From the NCBI GenBank assembly GCA_039024435.1, contig JBCCQH010000148.1, positions 1-13,577 of the forward strand: a DNA stretch of 13,577 nt, given 5' to 3'. Source of the DNA: JBCCQH01 sp039024435. Lineage in GTDB: Bacteria > Bacteroidota > Bacteroidia > J057 > JADKCL01. The notes below the pieces were generated by a model. It made no database searches. It worked only from the letters and a program-made list of their open reading frames with translations, and had not been told where the DNA came from. The position numbers were made by a program, and so were the translations under genes. Of this stretch, positions 7,542 to 13,577 are shown piece by piece. The stretch's first letter is position 1. Each line of letters starts with the position of its first letter.

Positions 7542-8357
7542 TTAAGCCTCGGATTCGCGGATCATTCGGCTCAGGATTCGGGTCAGCCGCGGCTCGGCTT
7601 CCATGGCCACCGCGATGATCTCCGGCACGTTGACCGGTTCGAGGTGGTCGGGATCGCATTCGTCGGTGATCACCGACACCGCAAAGATCCGCATGCCCAT
7701 GTGGTTGGCCACGATGACCTCGGGGACCGTGGACATGCCCACAACATCCGCCCCGATCAAGCGCAAGTAGCGGTATTCGGCGCGGGTTTCCAGATTCGGA
7801 CCGCTCACACTTACGTAAACCCCAGTGTGGACGCGAAAATCTTCCTCGGCGGCGATTTTTTGGGCGTGGGCAATCATTTCCGGATCGTAGGGCTGACTCA
7901 TGTCCGGAAAGCGCGGTCCCAGACTCTCCAGATTGGGGCCCACCAGGGGATTGGCCGGCTGCAGGTTGATGTGATCGTCGATGATCATCAGATCGCCTTT
8001 CTTGTAGTCGAGGTTCATGCCGCCGGCCGCATTCGAAATGTAGAGATTCTGGATTCCGAGTTGCTGCATGACCCGGATTGGGAAGGTGATTTCCTCCATC
8101 GTATAGCCTTCATAGTAATGAAAGCGGCCTTGCATGGCCACGACGGATTTGCCCCCCAGCTTGCCCAGGATCAACTTTCCAAAATGGCTTTCGACGGTCG
8201 ACACCGGAAAATGCGGAATGAAATTGTAGCCGATCTCCCTTTCGATTTCGATGTGACTCACCAAACCGCCCAATCCGGTTCCCAGTACAATTCCGATGGC
8301 GGGACGGCCATCGTACAAACCCCGGATGTAGGCCACCGCCTCATTGATCTTTTCCAT
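7542..8357 (-). CDS. punA: Purine nucleoside phosphorylase, trimeric (class II) type
   Basis: This enzyme cleaves purine (deoxy)nucleosides with phosphate to the free base and (deoxy)ribose-1-phosphate, in cytoplasmic purine salvage. At 271 residues it has the normal length of the trimeric PNP/MTAP family. Visible motifs are the phosphate loop GIVLGTGLGG (22-31), GRFHYYEGY (77-85, with H80), SNAAGG (108-113), the base-binding GPNLETRAEY (186-195, E190) and GADVVGMSTVPE (202-213, M208). At the position of human Asn243 the sequence is ITDECD, so D232 replaces the Asn that favours 6-oxopurines. The ATG at 8357 lies inside the lpxK end (17-base overlap), so the two are one transcription unit with translational coupling; the porin gene follows 9 bases later. 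Confidence 0.95.
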   Translation of the reverse strand: MEKINEAVAYIRGLYDGRPAIGIVLGTGLGGLVSHIEIEREIGYNFIPHFPVSTVESHFGKLILGKLGGKSVVAMQGRFHYYEGYTMEEITFPIRVMQQLGIQNLYISNAAGGMNLDYKKGDLMIIDDHINLQPANPLVGPNLESLGPRFPDMSQPYDPEMIAHAQKIAAEEDFRVHTGVYVSVSGPNLETRAEYRYLRLIGADVVGMSTVPEVIVANHMGMRIFAVSVITDECDPDHLEPVNVPEIIAVAMEAEPRLTRILSRMIRESEA

Positions 8358-9444
8358 ATTTCTTGAGTGTCTCTTCGATTTTTTGGGTGAATGCGCGCTC
8401 CCCCCAGACTGGCCGGAGGCGCACCCGAACGTAGTACAGCGGAAGCGTCTGCCACGCGGTAAATCCTGCAGTAGAACGCAGGCGCATGTAGTCTTTTTCC
8501 GTCGTCAAAATGATCGGGCCGTCAAATTTAGCATTATTTTTTTCCTCCCTGTCCCGGAGTTGCGCCAAAATCTTTTCCCGGTCGCCCGCCGTGTAGACGT
8601 GGTGATCGCGAAACCCGGTGGTTCCGGAGCAATCGCCCAGCCAGCGCGCCACCTGCCGAAAGAAATAAGCGTTGTTTCCGAGTCCGGCGAAAGCAATTCC
8701 GGTGTAGCGTTTGAGTTCGGAGAGGGGAAGTTTTTTTTCTCCGGCAAATGCGCACACTTCCACCGCCTCCAGGCCAAAGACACTCACTGCGGTATCCGGT
8801 CGCAGTGCCGGTGGGACGGTCTGGGCGGCCATTTCCGGCGCCATTGCGGCCGGCCATTTGCTGACGATGAAGGCGTGGGCCCGGCGCAGGCTCCGCCGTG
8901 GTTCACGCAAGCGCCCGGCCGGTAGCAGGTGGTCCCGCCAAGGCGGGCGATTCGCATCGATCATCACCAAGTCCAGATCGCGGGCGATGCGGCGGTGCTG
9001 GAAGGCATCGTCCAGGACGATCACATCCGCACCATCTTCGGCGATGAGCCGCCGTGCCCCTTCCACTCGGTCTTCGCAGACCGCCACCGGAAGTTTGGGG
9101 AAGCGGCGCGCGACCTGCACCGCCTCGTCACCAAAGCGCAAACCACCGGCCTGCTCCGGATCGACCCGGAGGTAACCTTGGGTGGAGCGGCCGTAGCCGC
9201 GGCTGAGGTAGGCGGGATGTCTTCCCATGACTTGCAATTTCTCTAGCAAAAATTCGGCCATGGGCGTTTTACCGGTGCCTCCGGCGGTGATATTTCCAAC
9301 AGAAATGACTGGAACCCCCACCGCATAGCGCTTGTTCCAGCCCTGATCGTAGGCCAGATTGCGCACCGCAATGCCGATTCCGTAGAGGCCGGCAAAGGGG
9401 AGAAGAAGAAACCGCGAGGCTTTCACGGCGCGAAAATTACGCAT
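8341..9444 (-). CDS. lpxK: Tetraacyldisaccharide 4'-kinase (lipid A biosynthesis)
   Basis: LpxK phosphorylates the 4' position of the lipid A disaccharide precursor at the inner face of the cytoplasmic membrane. The 367-residue protein shows an N-terminal hydrophobic/amphipathic anchor (FLLLPFAGLYGIGIAVR at 12-28), the Walker A GNITAGGTGKTP (50-61), LSRGYGR (80-86), FGDEAVQ (104-110), the Walker-B-like IVLDDAFQHRR (142-152) and LLPAGRLREP (173-182), all typical of the family. Length is slightly above the usual 320-350. The ATG at 9444 follows an A-rich stretch (CAATAAAAA). It is the first gene of a probable lpxK-PNP-porin operon. I found no exact TAnnTTTG promoter in the 379-base region upstream. 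Confidence 0.97.
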   Translation of the reverse strand: MRNFRAVKASRFLLLPFAGLYGIGIAVRNLAYDQGWNKRYAVGVPVISVGNITAGGTGKTPMAEFLLEKLQVMGRHPAYLSRGYGRSTQGYLRVDPEQAGGLRFGDEAVQVARRFPKLPVAVCEDRVEGARRLIAEDGADVIVLDDAFQHRRIARDLDLVMIDANRPPWRDHLLPAGRLREPRRSLRRAHAFIVSKWPAAMAPEMAAQTVPPALRPDTAVSVFGLEAVEVCAFAGEKKLPLSELKRYTGIAFAGLGNNAYFFRQVARWLGDCSGTTGFRDHHVYTAGDREKILAQLRDREEKNNAKFDGPIILTTEKDYMRLRSTAGFTAWQTLPLYYVRVRLRPVWGERAFTQKIEETLKKYGKDQ

Positions 9445-9823
9445 TTTTTATTGGGGAGCGCACGGTGAGAGCATCTCGGGTGGATGTCAACAATGCCAGG
9501 CGGGGAAAATCGGCGGAGACGCACGGCACGCTGTACGCCCCCGATACACTTATCATGGTGCAAATCTTGGGGGAAGTACCTTCTGCCCCCCAGTGCCGAG
9601 GGGATTTCCCCCCCCACGCTTCCCGATGCAAAATTGTCGTCCACCCGAAAATGCAGGTAGACCGCCTGGGCCACAATTATTTTCCGGTTCCAAACAAGAA
9701 AACCCATTCGCCGGTCGTATAGGGAGTGAGAATGATACTCAGTTGCGCTTTGGCAGTGAATAGTTCTGTGATCAATTGCCATTTCACCGCGTTTTCCAGA
9801 TGAATTTTGATTATTTTCGCTCA
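9445..9823. other. Divergent intergenic region between lpxK and a secreted-protein gene
   Basis: About 380 bases lie between the two divergent start codons. Open frames crossing it have no recognisable protein character and would overlap the lpxK start. It should hold both promoters, yet no exact TAnnTTTG box was found. The nearest are CAATTTTG on the minus strand (9628-9635), and on the plus strand GAATTTTG (9802-9809) with a TTG 23 bases before it. G/C-tract hairpins occupy 9569-9623 and are listed separately. Confidence 0.6.
9569..9623. repeat. G/C-tract hairpin cluster
   Basis: GGGGGAAG (9569-9576) can pair with CTT (9580-9582) and CCCCC (9586-9590) around a TAC loop with a CTG bulge. 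GGGG (9600-9603) pairs with a run of seven C (9608-9614) across ATTT. GGGAAG (9571-9576) can alternatively pair with CTTCCC (9618-9623) and enclose the whole element. The alternative foldings exclude each other. No T-run follows in either direction. Confidence 0.4.
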
Positions 9824-10507
9824 ATGATGCATCGAATTCTGATCTCGGCCGCTTTTGGCTTGTTGCTGTTCCTGGCGGATACCGCCAGCGCTCAGAGCGT
9901 CCGCGTGTATCAACTTTCCGGTTTGGTGATCAACCGATCTTCGCAGGAGCCGGTGCCTTACGCCCGCATTCGAATCAATTCCAGCCGCCGGGGGGCCGTC
10001 GCCAACCGCGAAGGTTTCTATTCGGTGCCGGTGGTGCAGGGCGACACCATCTATTTCTCTTCTCTGGGGTACAAGACCACCAAGTTTGTCTTTTCGGATT
10101 ACCTGCGCGAGTACAAAGGCGATCCCAATTCGGCTTACATCTACGCGATCAATTACCTCAATGAAGATTCGATCACTTTGCAGGACATCGTCATTTTCCC
10201 CTACAATACCGCCGCGGAGTTGCGCACCGCGATCATCGAAACCGATGTTCCGGAAGCCATCGCCTCGATCAATGCCCGGGACAACCTCGACCCCAATACC
10301 CTGGACGAGCTCATGAAGACGATGAAAGTAGATGAAGGCGAACGGGTGTTGGTCGCCCGGCAGTTGTATTACAGCCAGCACCAACAGCGCAATGTTGCCC
10401 CCACGATGCCGCTCTTCGATCCGGTGGCGGTCTACCAATTGCTGCGCTACATCAACCAAAAGACCAAGGAGCGAAAGGAAAAGAATTTGAACTACTGGAA
10501 TGAGTAG
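9824..10507 (+). CDS. Secreted carboxypeptidase-regulatory-like domain protein
   Basis: From the ATG at 9824 the product is 227 residues. It opens with an excellent signal peptide (MMHRILISAAFGLLLFLAD core, cleavage after ASA or at SAQ). A beta-sandwich of the CarboxypepD_reg-like type follows: LSGLVINRSSQEPVPYARIR, AVANREGFYSVPV and DTIYFSSLGYKTTKF show the strand and turn pattern of that domain, which Bacteroidota use in many exported proteins. The remaining ~130 residues are mainly helical and charged and end in a Lys/Glu-rich tail (KTKERKEKNLNYWNE); no enzyme motif is seen. An earlier in-frame ATG at 9800 would add eight residues before the signal peptide. It probably sits in the periplasm or at the outer membrane. 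The domain call is confident, the role unknown. Confidence 0.85.
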   Translation: MMHRILISAAFGLLLFLADTASAQSVRVYQLSGLVINRSSQEPVPYARIRINSSRRGAVANREGFYSVPVVQGDTIYFSSLGYKTTKFVFSDYLREYKGDPNSAYIYAINYLNEDSITLQDIVIFPYNTAAELRTAIIETDVPEAIASINARDNLDPNTLDELMKTMKVDEGERVLVARQLYYSQHQQRNVAPTMPLFDPVAVYQLLRYINQKTKERKEKNLNYWNE

Positions 10508-10625
10508 TTCGGATTGAGCGGATTCGGGGTTTCTTACCCTGCAAAAGCGGCCTTCCGCGAGTGAATTTGATTTCCTCGTTCGCAAGCAAATTCCCTTCAG
10601 TTCAGCCCCCAAATCGATTTTTTGC

Positions 10626-10643
10626 AAGGTGCGGGGCCACCTT
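10626..10643. repeat. Perfect 6-bp hairpin
   Basis: AAGGTG and CACCTT flank the loop CGGGGC. A run of six T lies just before it on the plus strand, the wrong side for a plus-strand terminator, and the minus strand shows A instead of T after it. It may be an operator or an mRNA leader element of the esterase-like gene. Confidence 0.4.
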
Positions 10644-10717
10644 TCAATCCTCCGAGAACGCGGTTTCGACCTCCCTTGCCGTTTTGAATCTGAAACCGGG
10701 TATGTATACGCCCGTAC

Positions 10718-10778
10718 TTACCCGAACCATTGAGCGATCAACCGGTAACCGCTTCCCGTACCGTTTACCATTGTTACC
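10718..10778. promoter_or_regulatory. Cluster of GGTAA/TTACC half-sites
   Basis: TTACC occurs at 10718-10722, 10765-10769 and 10774-10778, and GGTAA at 10744-10748. GGTAACCG (10744-10751) and CGTTTACC (10762-10769) form an inverted repeat with 7 of 8 matches, and GGTAAC (10744-10749) pairs perfectly with GTTACC (10773-10778). The cluster ends 21 bases before the start codon, where a repressor or activator could bind. Chance is possible for such short words. Confidence 0.3.
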
Positions 10779-10799
10779 CCTTGCCTTTGGCTTGATCAG

Positions 10800-12095
10800 A
10801 TGCTCCGAACCGCCAATACCCTCCTGCCGCTCCTGCTCGCCCTTTGGATCAATGTCCTGCCCGCCCAGAACCGCCGCGAAAAGGTGGCCTGGCTGCGCGA
10901 AAATGCCGCCGCTGTGCGCATTGACCCGGACAATGAAGACTACCAAGACCTGGAAGCGCTCGGCGTCGCCATCGGGGAGGCCCGCGTCGTCCTGCTCGGG
11001 GAACAGTCCCACCAGGATGGCAGCACCTTCACCGCCAAGGTCCGCCTGATCAAGTACCTGCACCAGGAACTCGGATTTGACGTTCTGGCCTTCGAAAGCC
11101 CGATGTGGGACCTGAACCGGGCCTGGCCCGAGGTTGCCGCTGGGCAGCCCTGCTTGCCCGCAATGGACAGCGCAATCTTCAACATTTGGTCCTATGCGGC
11201 AGAGTTGCAGCCGCTTTGGCGCTACGTGGAAGCCCAGCGGGCCCAGATGCGTCCTCTGGAATTGGCCGGATTTGATTGCCAGGCCCATTTCCTGACCCTG
11301 AACCACTTTGCCGCCGATTTTCTGGACCAATGCGAACGGCAGCAATCCGGTTACCGCAACTCAACCGCGGGGCAGCGGACGCAACTGGCGCTGGACAGCC
11401 TGTTTCAGGGGAAAATGCGGGGGCGGGGCTTGTCCGCCGAAAACCGTGCCTTTTTCCTGGCGGAATTGGCGCGTTGGGAAAAGGTCTGGGCCGCCGGGGA
11501 CAACCCCGAAGCCGCTTGGTGGGCCCAACAAATGCGCAGTCTGGGGCAAAATACCCGCAATACCTGGGAGTACAACTACCAGCGCAGCTTTGCGAATTCG
11601 GATTCGGTCCGCAGCCGCCGCGACCGGCAGATGGGCGAAAACCTGCTTTGGTTGCTGAACGGGCCGTACCGGGGCAAGAAAATCATTTTGTGGGGGGCCA
11701 GCTTGCATTTTGCCCGGAATCTGGCTACGTCGGGCCGGTCGATGTACAAAGGACTTACCTTGATGGGCGACGTGCTGTGGGAAGCATTGGGCGAAAAGAT
11801 GTACAGCCTGGGCTTCATCGCCTACCAGGGCGAGGTGGGGCAGATCGGGGCCGAAGAGCGCTGGGAAATCGACCTGAAACGCAAGTCTCTGAGCGGTCTC
11901 CTCACCGAGGCAGAGTTCGCCGCGGCGTTTGTGGATTTGCGCCAGCCCGCGCCGGGGGGTGAGTGGCTTGGGCAACGCACCTTGATGCGGCCTTTTGGGT
12001 ACGGGGACCACCGCATGCACTGGCCCCGCCACCTGGATGGGATGCTGTTCATCCGCGACATGGAGCCGCCCCAGCGGCGCACGGAAAACCGGTAA
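10800..12095 (+). CDS. Exported erythromycin-esterase-family protein
   Basis: The 431-residue product starts with a signal peptide (MLRTANTLLPLLLALWINVLPAQ, cleavage near residue 22) followed by an erythromycin-esterase-like domain. Family landmarks are VVLLGEQSHQDG (63-74, with E68 and H71), the basic helix KVRLIKYLHQELGFDVLAFE (80-99, R82 and E99), RDRQMGENLLWLL (275-287), and ILWGASLHFARN (296-307, H303 in the place of the second catalytic-region His). The end HLDGMLFIRDM (411-421) also fits. Known Ere enzymes hydrolyse the macrolide lactone in the cytoplasm, whereas this one should be exported, and many chromosomal homologues have no known substrate. I therefore do not infer macrolide resistance. 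The ATG at 10800 gives the signal peptide directly. Confidence 0.88.
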   Translation: MLRTANTLLPLLLALWINVLPAQNRREKVAWLRENAAAVRIDPDNEDYQDLEALGVAIGEARVVLLGEQSHQDGSTFTAKVRLIKYLHQELGFDVLAFESPMWDLNRAWPEVAAGQPCLPAMDSAIFNIWSYAAELQPLWRYVEAQRAQMRPLELAGFDCQAHFLTLNHFAADFLDQCERQQSGYRNSTAGQRTQLALDSLFQGKMRGRGLSAENRAFFLAELARWEKVWAAGDNPEAAWWAQQMRSLGQNTRNTWEYNYQRSFANSDSVRSRRDRQMGENLLWLLNGPYRGKKIILWGASLHFARNLATSGRSMYKGLTLMGDVLWEALGEKMYSLGFIAYQGEVGQIGAEERWEIDLKRKSLSGLLTEAEFAAAFVDLRQPAPGGEWLGQRTLMRPFGYGDHRMHWPRHLDGMLFIRDMEPPQRRTENR

Positions 12096-12140
12096 ACGGG
12101 GAGATGCGGAGAACGGTACCTGGGGATTTTCGTGGTGGAA

Positions 12141-12167
12141 AAGCTTGGGGTTGAGTTTGCCCCGCTT
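12141..12167 (-). terminator. Possible terminator between convergent genes
   Basis: AAGC-TT-GGGG (12141-12150) pairs with CCCC-GCTT (12160-12167) around a 9-base loop, leaving TT as a bulge. On the minus strand it begins 3 bases after the amine-oxidase stop and its distal arm continues into TTTT (CCCCAAGCTTTTCC). It is suited to ending the minus-strand transcript; on the plus strand the tail is GGTTAGCTT, weaker. Confidence 0.4.
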
Positions 12168-12169
12168 GG

Positions 12170-13330
12170 TTAGCTTAAAATCTCGTGTACGGCAGCCCGG
12201 GCGGAGCGGGCGGCATTGTGGACTGCACTCCAATCGTTTTCCTGCGTGTAGGCGTCTCCGGCAAAATAGAGCTTGTCGTCGACCGACTCGGCCATGCGCC
12301 GCGAGGTCGCGGAAGCGGCCACGTCCGCCAGGTAAGCCGCGCGGGCGTAGGGTTCTTCGTTCCAGTTTTGCACCCGATGCTTCACGTAGGTGCGCGAGGC
12401 GGCGTGGTTAAAGATGGCATCCAATTCGTTCAGGATGTAGTCGCGCTGGGCGTCGCCCCGAAGGTTTTGGTACGGTTCGGCTTGCTGCCCTACGGCAAAC
12501 AGGCCGAGGATATTCGCCGAGCTGGCCTGGCCGTAAGCGGCATCGTAGTAGGTCCGCTGCCCGGTAGAGGTCTCGCTGTCGGCAAATTCCAGAAAGACCG
12601 GATAGAATTTTTCCGTGAATTCGAGGAAGACCTTGATACCGCCCCAGATGTTGGCGTCGCGGATGGCCTTCTGCTTGCGGCTCGGCAACTCAGGTTTGAA
12701 GGAAATGAACCCCTCCTGCAAAATTTTAAGGGGCACTGTGACGATCACCCGGTCGGCGCGGAAACTTCGGCCGCTTTGCGTGGTGGCGGTGACTCCGTGG
12801 CCCGCGCAATCGATGGCCGTGATCGGGGCGTTGTAGGCGATACGGGAAGCGACCGCCGGGAGGATGTAGGTTTCGAAAAATCCCAACCAGGTGATGCCGA
12901 TAAATTTCCGGTCTCGATATTCCGTCCCCATCGTATCGTAGGTCAGTTTCCGGTTGCGGTAGGTGGCGATGCGATCCTGGGCGTCGTAGCCCCGGGTGAC
13001 CGGCGTGAGGTTGACCCCGGCGTCGTTGACGATGGCGGAAAGCTCACTTTCGGCGACGTGCAGCCATTCGCCCCCCAAGGGAAGGGGAAAATCGGTAAAC
13101 GTCGTGTCCTGCTTGATGCGACCGCCGTAGCCGTCCGAAGCCTCGACGATCTGAAAATCAATGTTTTGCTGGGCGAGGAGGTAGCCCGCACTCAGGCCGG
13201 CGGCCCCGGCACCGATGATCAGCACCGAACCCGGTGGCTCTCGTCGCTCCCCCTGGGAAAAGAGCAAGGATGGAAAGGGAAGCGTGAGTCCCAAAATGCT
13301 GGACAGGCGGAGAAATTCTTTTCGGGTCAT
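12170..13330 (-). CDS. Exported flavin amine oxidase-like FAD oxidoreductase
   Basis: This 386-residue protein belongs to the FAD-dependent amine oxidase family. The Rossmann dinucleotide site VLIIGAGAAGLSAGYLL (36-52) is followed by the acidic strand end IVEAS (61-65), GGRI (69-72), LPLGGEWLH (83-91), VIVTVPLKIL (195-204), and the C-terminal FAD motif KLYFAGDAYT (353-362). The terminal helix is WSAVHNAARSA (367-377) in place of the usual G-x-hydrophobic-GA. The N-terminus MTRKEFLRLSSILGL is a signal with a Tat-like TRKxFL motif (RK rather than RR); export folded with FAD would make sense. It is shorter than typical monoamine oxidases (450-500), the loss lying in the substrate domain between about 115 and 165. 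Substrate unknown. It is transcribed towards the esterase-like gene. Confidence 0.9.
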   Translation of the reverse strand: MTRKEFLRLSSILGLTLPFPSLLFSQGERREPPGSVLIIGAGAAGLSAGYLLAQQNIDFQIVEASDGYGGRIKQDTTFTDFPLPLGGEWLHVAESELSAIVNDAGVNLTPVTRGYDAQDRIATYRNRKLTYDTMGTEYRDRKFIGITWLGFFETYILPAVASRIAYNAPITAIDCAGHGVTATTQSGRSFRADRVIVTVPLKILQEGFISFKPELPSRKQKAIRDANIWGGIKVFLEFTEKFYPVFLEFADSETSTGQRTYYDAAYGQASSANILGLFAVGQQAEPYQNLRGDAQRDYILNELDAIFNHAASRTYVKHRVQNWNEEPYARAAYLADVAASATSRRMAESVDDKLYFAGDAYTQENDWSAVHNAARSARAAVHEILS

Positions 13331-13350
13331 GGCATTCGGCTTAGGGTGAG

Positions 13351-13368
13351 CGGGGACATCAATCCCCG
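13351..13368 (-). repeat. Hairpin in the leader of the amine-oxidase gene
   Basis: A perfect 6-bp stem CGGGGA/TCCCCG with a 6-base loop sits 21-38 bases upstream of the ATG. It could be an operator or an mRNA leader structure. Confidence 0.4.
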
Positions 13369-13378
13369 TATGAATAGG

Positions 13379-13577
13379 TTACAGTCCGCGGGCAAATTTC
13401 CCCCGTTGTCCTTTGGAAATGGATGCTCCAAAGGGTAAAACGGTGCGGGCGCGGCCCCCGAGGCAGGTCAACCGGGCTGCCATCGGCACCCGCGCGCTAT
13501 CGGGGTCGTGCGCGCAATGCCCAATTTCGTACCCCGGATAAATTTTTCCGTTTCCGCGGGCGCAGGACCCGGCGTCC
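13379..13577. other. GC-rich right edge, no gene recognised
   Basis: A minus-strand frame is open from the right edge to a stop at 13379 (about 65 codons, with the stretch NGKIYPGYEIGHCAHD). It could be the tail of an upstream gene, but another minus frame and a plus frame are also open for much of this GC-rich stretch, and I recognise no family. The 8-bp inverted repeat lies inside that frame, which argues mildly against coding. Confidence 0.25.
13410..13434. repeat. Perfect 8-bp inverted repeat upstream of the amine-oxidase gene
   Basis: CCTTTGGA (13410-13417) and TCCAAAGG (13427-13434) are separated by 9 bases, 80-104 bases before the amine-oxidase start. No T-run follows on either strand, which argues against a terminator. 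The symmetric arms with about one helical turn plus between their centres would suit a dimeric regulator. Confidence 0.5.

Larger units (their letters stand above)
10508..10799. other. Intergenic region upstream of the esterase-like gene
   Basis: These 292 bases hold no convincing gene: frames reading into it from either side lack protein character and conflict with the esterase-like frame. It contains several inverted repeats: GCGG-CCTT-CCGC (10547-10558), GAATTTG/CAAATTC (10563-10569 and 10587-10593), a 6-bp hairpin (10626-10643) and a group of GGTAA/TTACC elements (10718-10778). The only promoter-like box, TGCCTTTG (10782-10789), has one mismatch and would leave almost no leader. Confidence 0.55.

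Noticed and set aside
6861..8366. Plus-strand open frame of about 501 codons across the porin and PNP genes
   Set aside because: It is antisense to two genes with clear families, its product has a His/Val/Gly-rich composition typical of reverse reading, and no motif is visible. High G+C makes such frames common.
9423..9824. Minus-strand frame of about 133 codons in the divergent intergenic region
   Set aside because: It overlaps the lpxK start and the neighbouring gene's start, lacks a family signature and has an unlikely composition.
10561..11049. Plus-strand frame of about 162 codons entering the esterase-like gene in another frame
   Set aside because: Most of it is out of frame with a well-supported gene and its product is low-complexity Ser/Arg/Pro-rich.
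9424..12095. Macrolide-resistance island
   Set aside because: An exported esterase-like protein alone is no evidence of resistance, and no transposase, integrase or other resistance gene accompanies it.
12185..13438. Plus-strand open frame of about 417 codons antisense to the amine-oxidase gene
   Set aside because: It mirrors almost the whole conserved FAD-binding gene, and the protein shows no domain.
1..13577. CRISPR array, tRNA, rRNA or insertion sequence
   Set aside because: No regularly spaced repeats, cloverleaf-like sequences, conserved rRNA segments or transposase genes with terminal repeats were seen.

Overview
The window looks like chromosomal DNA from a Gram-negative member of the Bacteroidota, most likely a Saprospiraceae/Lewinella-type lineage. 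This rests on a family-10 type putative porin, a Bacteroidota-style small hypothetical protein, a carboxypeptidase-regulatory-like secreted protein, lpxK (so an outer membrane with lipid A), promoters of the TTG-N20-TAnnTTTG type, and almost no Shine-Dalgarno sequences. G+C is moderately high by eye, and long antisense open frames are therefore common. The genus is an inference; no rRNA is present to settle it.

Layout, left to right. Positions 1-9444 are entirely minus-strand and hold housekeeping and envelope genes. Read in the direction of transcription they are lpxK (lipid A 4'-kinase), a trimeric-type purine nucleoside phosphorylase overlapping it by 17 bases, a 717-residue putative porin 9 bases further on, then a fresh promoter and tsf (EF-Ts) ending in a clear intrinsic terminator. 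Next come pyrH (UMP kinase, GTG start), frr (ribosome recycling factor), an 88-residue hypothetical protein, an Omp85/BamA-TamA-like outer membrane protein, and a double zinc-ribbon protein whose start codon overlaps the Omp85 stop (TAATG) and which runs off the left edge.

Positions 9445-9823 form a divergent intergenic region with G/C-tract hairpins. Two plus-strand genes for exported proteins follow: a carboxypeptidase-regulatory-like protein (9824-10507) and a secreted erythromycin-esterase-like protein (10800-12095), separated by 292 bases that carry several inverted repeats. A convergent minus-strand gene (12170-13330) encodes a short flavin amine oxidase with an N-terminal export signal. 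The last ~250 bases are GC-rich and contain two inverted repeats but no gene I can recognise.

Functionally the left two thirds link translation (tsf, frr), nucleotide metabolism (pyrH, PNP) and outer-membrane biogenesis (lpxK, porin, Omp85). The right third is accessory, with exported enzymes of unknown substrate. I see no mobile elements, CRISPR arrays, tRNAs or rRNAs, and nothing that amounts to a clearly new system. The best leads are the zinc-ribbon/Omp85 coupling, the separation of tsf from rpsB, the Asp at the purine-discriminating position of the PNP, and the cluster of repeats in front of the esterase-like gene.
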